31,072 nt of DNA from CAZTAK01 sp964611585 (GTDB taxonomy: Bacteria > Pseudomonadota > Alphaproteobacteria > SHVP01), in the NCBI GenBank assembly GCA_964611585.1, contig CAZTAK010000034.1:1-31072 (forward strand), read 5' to 3'. Both the position numbers and the translations under genes were made by a program. The notes beneath the pieces are model-generated. The model was not told the origin of the DNA and did not search any database. It worked only from the letters and a program-made list of their open reading frames with translations. Below, in pieces: positions 7,996 to 15,932 of the stretch. Position 1 is the first letter of the stretch. Every line of letters starts with the position of its first letter.

Positions 7996-8544
7996 ATGGC
8001 CTTTCGATCCCTGTTCACGGGCCTTGTGGCTGCCCTCTGCCTGCCGGCGATGGCGAGTGCCGCCGAACTCACGAGCCTGAGCGGATTCTCCGACATCGGG
8101 CGCGTGTTTCTGCCGCTCTATGCGACCACCGGCGCCATAGTTCGCGGTGACGGCGAGGGGCTCAAGTAGTTCGCCGTCAGCGCCGCCGGCACGATCCTGC
8201 TCACCGAAGGCTTGAAGCAAAGAGTCGACGCCAGCCGGCCGAACGGCCGGGGCAACGACGCCTTTCCGTCGGGACACGCGGCGACGGCGTTCTCGGCCGC
8301 GGCCTACGTGCATTATCGCTATGGCTGGCAATGGGGCCTGCCGTTCGAGGCCGCCGCCGCCGCCGTCGGGTACAGCCGCGTCAAGCTGAACGAGCACCGC
8401 TGGCGCGACGTGATCGGCGGCGCGGTCCTGGCGCATGCGGTCGCGTTTCTTGCCGTTGACGCAAAAAACGACTCGGTCATCGTCATTCCGATCATCGGCG
8501 GCAAGAAAAACGAGTTTGGCCTTCTGGTGAAGGTCGGGCTCTGA
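7996..8544 (+). pseudogene. PAP2-family phosphatase interrupted by in-frame TAG
   Basis: An ATG at 7996 with AAGGAG nine bases upstream opens a frame with signal peptide (MAFRSLFTGLVAALCLPAMASA). TAG at 8167-8169 interrupts codon 58, and the same frame then runs on to TGA at 8542-8544, giving 182 codons in all. All three PAP2 motifs lie after the stop and are intact: K-x6-RP as KQRVDASRP, then PSGH, then SRVKLNEHRWRDV. The family removes phosphate from lipid phosphates at the outer membrane face. Changing one base (TAG to CAG, giving GLKQF) restores the protein. It could be a recent nonsense mutation or a sequencing error; the assembly gap lies 130 bases upstream. Other genes here use TAG as a normal stop. 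Confidence 0.8.
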
Positions 8545-8876
8545 CGCCCGGTTGACGGGTCTTCTGGCCGCCTGCTGGGCGGCCGGGCGGGTCAGATCCG
8601 AGCCCAGAAACCGGGATCAGGGCCGGCGCGACGCCTCCCACTGCGCCCGGGAACGCCTCCCGCTGAGCCCGGGAGAGGGGATTTCTGTTTGTATATTGGG
8701 CGCGGGCGTGTCTAAATCGCCTCGACAGTCTTCGAAGACCCCGGCGGATCCTGCTGCAACGCCTCGCGCGGCCGCACAACCTCTCGGAAATCGCAGACCT
8801 GAGTAGGGGCGCATGGTGCGTTCCCGTGTGGCAAGTATCGCAAGACACGAAACACAAAAGACGAAAGAACGATCGC
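8545..8876. other. Spacer upstream of cold-shock gene
   Basis: This 332-base stretch has no gene. It contains a hairpin GGCCGCC/GGCGGCC (8566-8584) without a T-run, which may mark the end of the PAP2 transcript. It also has a tandem 22-base direct repeat (8631-8652 and 8653-8674, two mismatches). The last 150 bases probably form the promoter and long leader of the cold-shock gene, as is usual for such genes, but I cannot point to boxes with confidence. Confidence 0.5.
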
Positions 8877-9086
8877 ATGACGACTGGAACAGTAAAGTGG
8901 TTTAACCCCGTCAAGGGCTATGGCTTTATCGCCCCCGACGATGGCGGCAAAGACGCATTCGTGCATATCTCGGCGGTGGAACGCGCCGGGCTGCCCGGCC
9001 TTCAGGAAGGCCAGCGCGTCGAGTTCGAATTGCAGGCTGGCCCCAACGGCAAGTCCTCGGCTGAGAATCTAAAAGTCACCGAGTAG
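8877..9086 (+). CDS. Cold-shock domain protein (CspA family)
   Basis: 69 residues from the ATG at 8877, standard length for the family. It binds single-stranded RNA/DNA as a small OB-fold. RNP1 is KGYGFI (residues 13-18) and RNP2 is DAFVHIS (26-32); the N-terminus MTTGTVKWFN is typical. The ribosome site is weak (GAAAGAACG), which in this family usually goes with leader-based regulation. It is monocistronic and convergent with the VOC gene. Several paralogues normally exist per genome, so no specific symbol is given. Confidence 0.95.
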   Translation: MTTGTVKWFNPVKGYGFIAPDDGGKDAFVHISAVERAGLPGLQEGQRVEFELQAGPNGKSSAENLKVTE

Positions 9087-9122
9087 GGAGACACCTGAAC
9101 CGCCGGGCACCGTCCCGGTGGT

Positions 9123-10109
9123 TCAGACCCCCAGCAACCAGGTCAAGGCACCCGAGGCCGGGTTGCGAACTGCCGTTACCGCCCGCTCACCGAGGCCCAC
9201 CACCCGGAGCCTCTGGCGAGCCGTGTGGGCGTGCGCGCCCACGACCGCGGCCGCCGACTCCGCCCCTTCGAGATCCGCGACCCCGAATGCCTGCGCCAGG
9301 TACCCGATGTTGGGGGCCATCGCGCGCGGGGTCAGGTCGGGCGGCGTGTAGTTGAGCGGCGCCGAGAGAACGATCTTGCCGAACAGGTTGTCGCCTTTCA
9401 AAAACGTTATCTGTGTGGCCGAGCCCTTTGGGAGGCCGAGGAAATAATTGGCCTCGTCCTGGTCCATCACCCGGTCCATCAAGACCTCCATTCCGAGCAC
9501 TTGTTGGTAGAAAGCGAGGGCCTTGGCGTGTGATGTGACGCAATGGGCCGAGGTGACGACCGGTGTATAGCCCGTGGGCGTGGTGCCGTGGTCCTCGAGA
9601 AAGGCGCGGATGTCACCAAGCGGTGTGCCGGGGGCACCCCGCACCTCGACGAAATTTATGATAACGCCGTCGGGCCCCTCGAAAACAACCTCAAGGGGCG
9701 AGTCCGCGCCCTTGGCGAGATCGTTGGCCACCGGTTCGGTCCAGAATTCGTAACCCCGCCGCACCAGGTCGGCATGGGACGCAAAGATATCCCGGGTATA
9801 GAAATTGAGGTTGAAGAGCGCGTAGAAGCGGCGTTCGCCCCGCGCCCGCACCGGCTCGCGGGCCGCGGCATCGAATTCGACCAGAAGCACCCGCCCCACT
9901 TCGTCGCCGCCCGCCTGGCAGAGGGTGGCGCGTGCGGTGGCGCCTGCGGGCAACCCCCAGAGCCGCTCGAACCCGGGTCCGGCCCACGTTTCCACCGGAC
10001 CCGCGTCGAGGCCGATGACGTCGCGGTAAAAGCCGAGCGAGGCTTCGAGGTTTTCGACGCCAATAACGGCGGCGGCGAGAGGAGAGCCGGAACCTTTCGC
10101 GCGTGCCAT
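9123..10109 (-). CDS. Two-domain VOC family protein, copy A
   Basis: 328 residues from the ATG at 10109, with GAGGGAAAG upstream. Two vicinal-oxygen-chelate repeats are visible. The first starts SPLAAAVIGVENLEASLGFYRDVIGLD (about 8-33); the second starts SAHCVTSHAKALAFYQQVLGM (about 180-200). VOC proteins use paired beta-alpha-beta-beta-beta modules for metal-dependent isomerase, dioxygenase or lyase chemistry. FEGPDGVIINFVEV ends domain one. It is a close paralogue of the upstream VOC gene, 134 bases away, and lies in the same direction as meaB. The methylmalonyl-CoA epimerase that normally accompanies mutase and MeaB is also a VOC protein, but has one half-size module (about 130-150 residues); this protein is much longer, so epimerase is not claimed. 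Confidence 0.88.
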   Translation of the reverse strand: MARAKGSGSPLAAAVIGVENLEASLGFYRDVIGLDAGPVETWAGPGFERLWGLPAGATARATLCQAGGDEVGRVLLVEFDAAAREPVRARGERRFYALFNLNFYTRDIFASHADLVRRGYEFWTEPVANDLAKGADSPLEVVFEGPDGVIINFVEVRGAPGTPLGDIRAFLEDHGTTPTGYTPVVTSAHCVTSHAKALAFYQQVLGMEVLMDRVMDQDEANYFLGLPKGSATQITFLKGDNLFGKIVLSAPLNYTPPDLTPRAMAPNIGYLAQAFGVADLEGAESAAAVVGAHAHTARQRLRVVGLGERAVTAVRNPASGALTWLLGV

Positions 10110-10243
10110 CGTCTTTCCCTCGCTCTTTGTGCCTTCCTCGCGCTGCGCCGGTCCGGCGCTGCGCCAGCCTGTCTCCGGGCCCGCCAACGGCGGCGCACGG
10201 CGGCGCGGGCCAAACGGCGGCGCCAGCGGAATCGGCCGCGCCC

Positions 10244-11236
10244 CTACACCGCCTCGATGAGCAGCGTGATTGCGCCCGAAGCCGGGTTGCGCACGGTGGT
10301 TACGGCCCGCTCGCCGATACCGGGAAGGTCGATTTCCATGCGCGGCGCATAGGTTTCGGCCTGCGCACGTTCGCACGCCGCCTCGGCCGCACCGAGATCC
10401 GCGACCACGAACGCCTGCGCGATATAGCCGATGTTGGGAGCCTGCGAGCGCGGAATCAGGTCGGGCGGGTCGTAGTTCACCGGGTACGACATCGCCACCT
10501 TGCCGAATTTGTTGTTGCCCTGAAAGAACGTGATGTGGGTGCGCGAGCCCTCGGCGAGGCCGAGGAAATGGTTGGTCTCGGGTTTCGAGAGTTCTTCGTC
10601 GATGATGATCCCCATGCCCAGCACCTGGGTATAGAAATCGACCGCCCTGTCGCGCGATCGGACGCAATGGGCCGAGGTGACGACGTTGGTATAGCCCGTG
10701 GATGTGGTGCCGTGGCTCTCGAGATAGGCGCGCATGCGGCCGATCTGGGTGTCGGGGTCGCCGCCCTTCAGTTCGACCAGGTTGATCGCAACCCCGTCGG
10801 GCCCCTCGAAGATGACCTCGATGGGCGCGCCGACGGCGTCGCTGAGTGCGTAGTTCACGGGTTCGCTCCAGAATTCGTAGCCGCGCGCCGAAAGATCGGT
10901 GTGGGCGGCGAAAATGTCGTGAGTATAGAAATTGAGGTTGAACAGCGAATAGGCGCGGCGCTCACCGTTTTCGCGGACGCGCTGGCGGTCGGGCGAATCG
11001 AACTCGGCCAGCAGCACGCGCCCGACTTCGTCGCTGCCTGCCTGGCAGAGCGCGGCGCGCGCGGAGGCGCCTTTGGGCAGATTCCAGAGCCGCTCGAAAG
11101 CGGGCCCCGCCCATGTTTCCACCGGACTTGCGTCGAGGCCGATGACGTCGCGGTAGAACTTCAGCGATTCTTCCAAGTTTTCGGCACCAATGATGGCGGC
11201 GGCAAGGGGCGAGCCCGATGCGGATTCGGTGTTCAT
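10244..11236 (-). CDS. Two-domain VOC family protein, copy B
   Basis: 330 residues from the ATG at 11236, with GGAGG nine bases upstream inside the end of meaB; only two bases separate the meaB stop from this start, so translation is coupled. Domain one begins SPLAAAIIGAENLEESLKFYRDVIGLD and domain two SAHCVRSRDRAVDFYTQVLGM. Shared blocks with copy A include PVETWAGP, LCQAG.DEVGRVLL, LFNLNFYT.DIFA.H, GTT.TGYT.VVTSAHCV, PPDL.PR..APNIGY.AQAF and GERAVT.VRNPASGA, indicating a tandem duplication with both copies under selection. The substrate is unknown; the link to MeaB suggests acyl-CoA or branched-chain metabolism (inference). Confidence 0.88.
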   Translation of the reverse strand: MNTESASGSPLAAAIIGAENLEESLKFYRDVIGLDASPVETWAGPAFERLWNLPKGASARAALCQAGSDEVGRVLLAEFDSPDRQRVRENGERRAYSLFNLNFYTHDIFAAHTDLSARGYEFWSEPVNYALSDAVGAPIEVIFEGPDGVAINLVELKGGDPDTQIGRMRAYLESHGTTSTGYTNVVTSAHCVRSRDRAVDFYTQVLGMGIIIDEELSKPETNHFLGLAEGSRTHITFFQGNNKFGKVAMSYPVNYDPPDLIPRSQAPNIGYIAQAFVVADLGAAEAACERAQAETYAPRMEIDLPGIGERAVTTVRNPASGAITLLIEAV

Positions 11237-11238
11237 GG

Positions 11239-12225
11239 CTATTCCTCCGTTTCGATGAGCAGTTGCGCGGCAGCGCGCGGCGACAGGCTGCCGGCCGCAA
11301 CCCGCGCCTCGATTGCGGGCACCAGCAGTCTCGCCTTGGGCGCCTTTCGCAGGCGCTGCAGCAATTCTTCGGTGACTTCCGCCCACAGCGCCTCACGGGC
11401 CTGGGTTGCGCGGCGCGCCTTGAGCGCGCCCGAGTCGGTCAGGGCCCGGCGGTGACGTTCGACCGCCGCCCAAACCTCGGCAATGCCGGTTTGTGCAAGC
11501 GCCGAGCAGCGCAGCACCTCGGGCGACCAGTGCGCGCTTTCAGGCCGCAACAGCGACAGCGCCCCCTTGTATTCGGCGGCGATGCGACCGGCGGCCGCGG
11601 CCAGATCGCCGTCGTCTTTGTTGACCAATACCAGATCGGCAAGTTCGACGATGCCGCGCTTGATGCCCTGCAATTCGTCGCCGCCACCGGGCGCGATCAA
11701 CAGAAGAAACATGTCGACCAGGCCCGCGACCGCGGTTTCGGACTGGCCCACGCCCACGGTCTCGACGATGACAACATCAAAGCCCGCGGCCTCGCACAAC
11801 AGCAGCGCCTCGGAGGTGCGGCGCGCGACCCCGCCGAGCGTGCGGCCGGCCGGCGAAGGCCGGATGAAGGCAGCGTTCTCGCGGGCGAGGCGCTCCATGC
11901 GGGTCTTGTCGCCAAGGATCGATCCGCCGGAGCGGCGGCTGGTCGGATCGACCGCCAAGACCGCGACCCTCAGTCCGGCGCCGAGCAGGTGCATGCCAAA
12001 GGATTCAATGAAGGTCGATTTGCCGACGCCGGGGGCGCCCGAAATGCCGAGCCGCACCGCGCCGCCGGTGGCCGGCAACAGCGATTCAAGAAGGGCGGTC
12101 GCCTCATGGGCGTGATCGGCACGTTCGGATTCGATCAGGGTGATGGCGCGAGCCAGGGCGCGCCGGTCGCCGGCGGCAATCTCGGCGGCAAGACCGGGCA
12201 TGGCGCTTTCAGGTTGGGCGGTCAC
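11239..12225 (-). CDS. meaB: Methylmalonyl-CoA mutase-associated GTPase MeaB
   Basis: 328 residues, ATG at 12225. The P-loop GAPGVGKS is at residues 63-70, the conserved AVDPTSRRSGGSILGDKTRM at 91-110, the switch segment ETVGVGQSE at 155-163, and the guanine-specificity motif NKDD at 202-205. MeaB (also annotated ArgK/YgfD) is a GTPase chaperone that loads and protects adenosylcobalamin on methylmalonyl-CoA mutase (family knowledge). The mutase gene is on the same strand about 4.5 kb upstream at 16784-18952, not adjacent. The following VOC gene overlaps its translation signals, so the three minus-strand genes form an operon. Confidence 0.95.
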   Translation of the reverse strand: MTAQPESAMPGLAAEIAAGDRRALARAITLIESERADHAHEATALLESLLPATGGAVRLGISGAPGVGKSTFIESFGMHLLGAGLRVAVLAVDPTSRRSGGSILGDKTRMERLARENAAFIRPSPAGRTLGGVARRTSEALLLCEAAGFDVVIVETVGVGQSETAVAGLVDMFLLLIAPGGGDELQGIKRGIVELADLVLVNKDDGDLAAAAGRIAAEYKGALSLLRPESAHWSPEVLRCSALAQTGIAEVWAAVERHRRALTDSGALKARRATQAREALWAEVTEELLQRLRKAPKARLLVPAIEARVAAGSLSPRAAAQLLIETEE

Positions 12226-12340
12226 GGGCAGCGCCGGCGTCCGGGCACACGGGGGAAACGGGCCATGGGCCCACGATAGTCGAAGCGGGGTGGCGGCGGA
12301 TATACCGCACGGAGATATTGCCGCGCCCCACGCGGTTGGG

Positions 12341-12721
12341 TCAGGGCTCGTTCTTGATTCCGGCCTGACGGGCCAGGCGCTCGATCGTCTCGGGATCGAG
12401 CTTTTCGCGAACGCGCTTGCGCACGTCCAAGGCTTCCTTGATCAGGGCGCGGCGTTCGCCACTGATGTCTTTGGCCGGTGCCGCATCTTGAGCCGATGCC
12501 GCATCTTGGGCCGGTACCGCATCTTGGGCGCGCACCGCGTCTTTGGCCGGTGCCGCGTCTTGGGCCGGTGCCGCATCTTTGGCCGATGCCGCGTCTTGGG
12601 TCGATGCCGCATCTTGGGCGCGCGCCGCGTCTTTGGCCGGTGCCGCGCCAGATTTGACCTTTTCGCCGGACTCGGCCGTCTTCGGTGGCGTCGTCCTCGA
12701 GAGAATTTCTTTGATGCCCAT
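12341..12721 (-). CDS. Hypothetical protein with Ala-Asp hexapeptide repeats
   Basis: 126 residues from the ATG at 12721; an in-frame GTG at 12769 is possible but has no better ribosome site. The N-terminus is MGIKEILSR; residues about 25-87 are repeats of six residues of the type AAPAKD / AASAQD / AVRAQD; the C-terminus is a charged helix, ERRALIKEALDVRKRVREKLDPETIERLARQAG. The repeat is coded by an 18-base minisatellite. The protein has no signal or membrane segment. I do not recognise the family; the conserved-looking C-terminal helix suggests a real gene in which the linker has expanded. Confidence 0.65.
   Translation of the reverse strand: MGIKEILSRTTPPKTAESGEKVKSGAAPAKDAARAQDAASTQDAASAKDAAPAQDAAPAKDAVRAQDAVPAQDAASAQDAAPAKDISGERRALIKEALDVRKRVREKLDPETIERLARQAGIKNEP
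12480..12641. repeat. 18-bp minisatellite, nine units
   Basis: Nine consecutive 18-base units of the type GCCGCATCTTGGGCCGGT, with one to five differences each, run from 12480 to 12641. A diverged partial unit precedes them at 12462. The length keeps the minus-strand frame, adding six residues per unit. Different units share sub-variants (GCCGGT, GCCGAT, GCGCGC endings), which suggests slippage or unequal exchange. Confidence 0.9.
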
Positions 12722-12939
12722 GAGACCTAATAGCCCAACCCGGGACCGGGGAAAATGGAGGTTCGACACTGAAATGTTGATTCTTCAGATCTCCTAACCC
12801 CGATGTCCGCCCGCATGTTGAAGTTAACCTTTTGATTTCACGCGATTCTATTTGGCGTCTCCTACCAATTCCATCCGGCCCCAAGCCGGACGCAGACGAC
12901 GGGCGCGCGACCCCTTCAAAATGGTTACGATTTACGCAA

Positions 12940-13623
12940 ATGAAAACCGAAACGGCAAATCTGCTGACCTGGCTGGCGGCCGAGGGCTCAGAGACCAATC
13001 GGGCCGGCATGGCGCGCTACGGGATCACCGTGGACCGGGCTACCGGCGTTTCGGTGCGGCACCTGAGGGCGCGGGTGCGTGATCTGCGCCAGGAATTCGA
13101 TAAACAGCAACGCGACGTCCTCGGCTGGTCGTTGTGGGCCAGCGGCCAGCACGAGGCGCAAATCATGGCCTCGATGCTGATCGATCCCGAGTCGCTGACC
13201 CGCAAGGGGATGGACCGGATTGCCGCCGGGTTCGATTCCTGGGATGTGTGCGACGGGTATTGCAACAACTTGTTCCGCCACAGTCGCCACGCCCATGCCG
13301 CCGCAGCCGCCTGGACCCGGCGCCGGGCGGAGTTCGTGCGCCGCGCCGGTTTCGCCCTGATCGCCAGTCTTGCGGTGCACGACCGCGACCCGCCCAAAGG
13401 CGTATTCACCGCCCATCTCGGACGAATCGAAGGTGCCGCCGGCGACGGGCGCACGATGGTCAAGAAGGCCGCGGCCTGGGCGCTGCGCCGGATCGGGCGG
13501 CGCGGCCCCGGACTGGCACGGCAGGCGCGGACATTGGCGCGGCGGCTTGCGACCGACCAGCGCCCGCCGGCCCGCTGGATCGGGCGGACGGCCCTTCGCG
13601 AACTCGGCTCCGGCACCGGTTAG
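12940..13623 (+). CDS. DNA alkylation repeat protein, AlkD-like
   Basis: 227 residues from the ATG at 12940 (MKTETANLL); an earlier in-frame start at 12832 would add a 36-residue unrelated tail. The protein is helical, with DVLGWSLWASGQHEAQIMASMLIDP at 59-83, SWDVCDGYCNNLF at 100-112 and EFVRRAGFALIASLAVHDR at 131-149. These are the hallmarks of the AlkD-type HEAT-like fold that removes 3- and 7-alkylpurines; the W101-D102..D105 cluster corresponds to the catalytic tryptophan/aspartate region of AlkD (family knowledge). The C-terminus ARWIGRTALREL reappears in a fragment at 15248-15307. It is convergent with the broken oxygenase gene. Confidence 0.8.
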   Translation: MKTETANLLTWLAAEGSETNRAGMARYGITVDRATGVSVRHLRARVRDLRQEFDKQQRDVLGWSLWASGQHEAQIMASMLIDPESLTRKGMDRIAAGFDSWDVCDGYCNNLFRHSRHAHAAAAAWTRRRAEFVRRAGFALIASLAVHDRDPPKGVFTAHLGRIEGAAGDGRTMVKKAAAWALRRIGRRGPGLARQARTLARRLATDQRPPARWIGRTALRELGSGTG

Positions 13624-13674
13624 GGTCGCCCCGCCGAGGCAGCCTTGCGCGTGTGCCGCCTCGCCTGGGGTTGG

Positions 13675-14683
13675 CTATGTGCCGTCGGTCGAGACCGCGG
13701 GTTGATCGAACGAGGCGCGGTGTTCATTCGAAAAGCGGTGGTTGTACCAACCGTCCGGCGGCGGACTGTCCGCTTTGCGCGCGATGTCGAACGATTGGTT
13801 GGCGTGAAAGGTGACCTTGGTTCCGATTCCGCGCCACAGATCATAGGGAACAAAGGTGACGTTCTGTGCCGTCTCCGCAGCGTCGAGACGTTTCTTCAGT
13901 TCGGGCTCGTTCTCCATACGGGGACGGAACCGGAAATCGAACGAGGCGCGAATGGTCCCGAGATTGTTGTAGGACGAGTTATGGATCAACCGCGAATCGA
14001 CGATCATTCCCTCGCCAAGGCCCGGCGCAAATGTACCGGGCTTGCCAAACTCGACCGTTTTGAGCGCGTCCTCGTAGTTGTCGAAGGCGCGTAGCGTGTT
14101 GAACTCTGTTTCCGGCGTCGCTTCGAGCACGTCGAGATTGAGCGCTTTACCATCGATATAAATGGGGATGAAGAAATTGATGAAATCGATGGGTTCGCCA
14201 GCCCAGACATCGGAATGGGGCTGGAGCGCCTTGTAGGGATGCTGGCTCGCGGCCAGCCGATCCAGCCGCGACTTTATCGAAAACCGCAGATTCGCCGGGC
14301 ACTGGCTCCAATCGAAGACCGTTCCGGCGTCATAGTGCTCGAGAATGGCGGCAAGGCGACGCTGAATCTCGTTGAACTCGGGTTCCAGTTCGATCCTTGG
14401 GATTAAGGGCGCCGTTGATGGTCAGGTTGGTGATTTCTTCGTTGTGGTCGCGCAGGTTCAGGTAGGGGTCGTCGTGATCACTCTTGATGCCATGTGCGGC
14501 AAGGGTCCCCGAGACATAAGCGTGGCAGGCTTCAACCAGGTCGGCATAGAGACCTTCAGGCAGCGTGAACATCGCCGCAAGACGCGCTTCGGATTCGGGC
14601 GAGAACGTCGGCTTGACGCGCGCAAACACGTCGTCGGCGACGGCCATGTAATCTCGAATAAGGGAATCTTCGTTGGTCGGCAT
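13675..14683 (-). pseudogene. Oxygenase-like gene with one frameshift
   Basis: The start is the ATG at 14683 with GGAG ten bases upstream. The first 96 codons (MPTNEDSLIRDYMAV... to ...NGALNPK) are open. At 14395 one extra base (or two missing) shifts the frame, and the second part runs 239 codons, IELEPEFNEIQRRL... to a TAG at 13675. Together they give about 335 residues. Candidate metal ligands of a cupin-type Fe(II)/2-oxoglutarate oxygenase are in the second part: LQPHSDVWAGEP (H-x-D), GMIVDSRLIHNSS (distal His) and TIRASFDFRF (Arg). The family call is moderate. Both parts keep clean coding character, so the shift is recent, programmed or a sequencing error; no slippery heptamer is obvious. 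Confidence 0.7.
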
Positions 14684-15247
14684 GTTGTTTGATCTCCGTC
14701 TTTCAGAATGCTGCGGCGAGCGGATTTCTTGACGCCGATTCGGGAAACGCCACCGCGCGGGCGGTGAAACCGATTTGATCTTCTCTGCACGAACCAACGA
14801 CGAAACATGCCATTGCCTCGTGCCGCATGGTCCTTGCCCACGATGTTGCCCGGCAGCAGCAACAGACCCGCATCCAAGCGGGTCGGAAGGCAAACCGACT
14901 CAACCTTGCGTCCCAAAAAGGGGTCCTTGATACCGTCCACAATACCAAGAAAAACCCTGCCGAGCCGGGGTTAATTCTTTGCTTCCGACCGCGATGTGAA
15001 TTGCAGGGGATGGATCAATTCGGCGCCGGGTCCGATGCTCGCCGGGGGTCAATTGCTCGGCCGCGTTCGCTTGCTGGGCCGGGTCCGATTTCGGGCGGTG
15101 GGCTCGTTCTTTCGGCCGGGTTTAATTGCCGTGCCGCCTTCGATTGCTGCGCCAGCTTCGATTGCTGCGCCGGGTTCGATTGCGGGGCGGTCTCGATTCC
15201 GGGGGACCGGCACGGAGCTGGCACGGTGGCATTCCAGGGACGAACGC

Positions 15248-15307
15248 CCCCTGGCACGCTGGATCGGGCGGACGGCGTATCGCGATCTCGGCGCCGGGTC
15301 GGGCGAC
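15248..15307 (+). pseudogene. Fragment of an AlkD-like C-terminus
   Basis: Bases 15248-15307 match 13561-13620, the 3' end of the AlkD-like gene, at 48 of 60 positions by hand. They translate to RPLARWIGRTAYRDLGAGSG, against RPPARWIGRTALRELGSGTG in the intact gene. The frame continues past the usual stop, and the upstream part has no AlkD core, so this is a remnant of a second or relocated copy. Confidence 0.6.
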
Positions 15308-15341
15308 GCGGGCCGCGGCCGGGAAATCGGCGCGGCGGGTG

Positions 15342-15370
15342 TTGGCCCCGCTTGACCGGGCGGCTAAAAT
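15342..15370 (+). promoter_or_regulatory. Probable promoter of the DUF4389 gene
   Basis: TTGGCC (15342-15347) and TAAAAT (15365-15370) are separated by exactly 17 bases. The implied start near 15377 gives a leader of about 70 bases before the ATG at 15450. Confidence 0.5.
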
Positions 15371-15449
15371 CGCCACCTAAAGGGGGACCTTTTTGGGGGC
15401 TGCCGGGCTTGCCGCGCGGGCACCGGCCGGAAACTGGGCGCAACGGGCC

Positions 15450-15932
15450 ATGGAAGAAGACCGACTGGGGGAAGACGAATTCCGCGACGAGATCCGCAAG
15501 CACCTGACCGAGGGCAGCACCTGGGTGCGGCTGATCTACATGATCCTGTTCGGGGTCGCTTTCTACGTTTCGGTGATCATTCTCGGCGCCGTTGCGGTAC
15601 TGCAATTCCTCTTCAAGCTGTTTTCCGGCAAGCCGATCGACCGGCTGCGCAGCCTGGGCCAGAGCATCGGCATGTACCTGTACGAAATTACCCTGTTCGA
15701 GACCTTTCAGAACGAGATCAAGCCCTACCCGTTCCGCCCGTGGCCGCGGCCCGCGCAACCGCGTAGCCGCAGCGCGGCGGAATTCCGTGTCCGGCGGCGG
15801 CCCCGCCCCGCGGGTGGCGCCGCGCCCGGCGCGGCACCGAACCCCGGCGATCCCGGACCGCGCCCCGGGCCAGGTCCGAGTGCAGGGCCGGAACCAGGGC
15901 CAGGGCCGAGTACGGGGCCAGGATCGGGATAA
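15450..15932 (+). CDS. DUF4389 membrane protein with truncated Gly/Pro repeat tail
   Basis: 160 residues from the ATG at 15450 (MEEDRLGEDEF). The DUF4389 region spans residues 8-88: EGSTWVRLIYMILFGVAFYVSVIILGAVAVLQFLFKLF has one long membrane segment, followed by SLGQSIGMYLYEI and NEIKPYPF. From about residue 115 the tail becomes Arg/Pro/Ala-rich and then Gly-Pro repeats. TAA at 15930-15932 ends the frame inside the repeat. The same frame stays open for 55 more codons of the same repeat to TAG at 16098-16100, ending GPGPKPPKT. The stop differs by one base from TCA, the codon found at the matching position of another unit. So the ancestral protein was probably about 216 residues. Function unknown. 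Confidence 0.8.
   Translation: MEEDRLGEDEFRDEIRKHLTEGSTWVRLIYMILFGVAFYVSVIILGAVAVLQFLFKLFSGKPIDRLRSLGQSIGMYLYEITLFETFQNEIKPYPFRPWPRPAQPRSRSAAEFRVRRRPRPAGGAAPGAAPNPGDPGPRPGPGPSAGPEPGPGPSTGPGSG

Larger units (their letters stand above)
14684..15449. other. Decayed 766-bp spacer
   Basis: No intact gene is supported. On the minus strand 14684-14975 has a short protein-like frame (RVFLGIVDGIKDPFLGRKV) that does not continue. 15139-15192 holds near-identical 18-base tandem units beginning TTCGATTGC. 15248-15307 is about 80% identical to the last 60 bases of the AlkD-like gene. The end carries the DUF4389 promoter. The mixture suggests gene remains and local duplications. Confidence 0.5.

Noticed and set aside
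9123..10667. 514-residue minus-strand frame extending upstream of VOC copy A
   Set aside because: Upstream of the ATG at 10109 the frame is a shadow of VOC copy B; the ribosome site and homology between copies fix the start at 10109.
12480..12641. CRISPR array
   Set aside because: Units are 18 bases with no unique spacers between them and keep a reading frame; it is a coding minisatellite.
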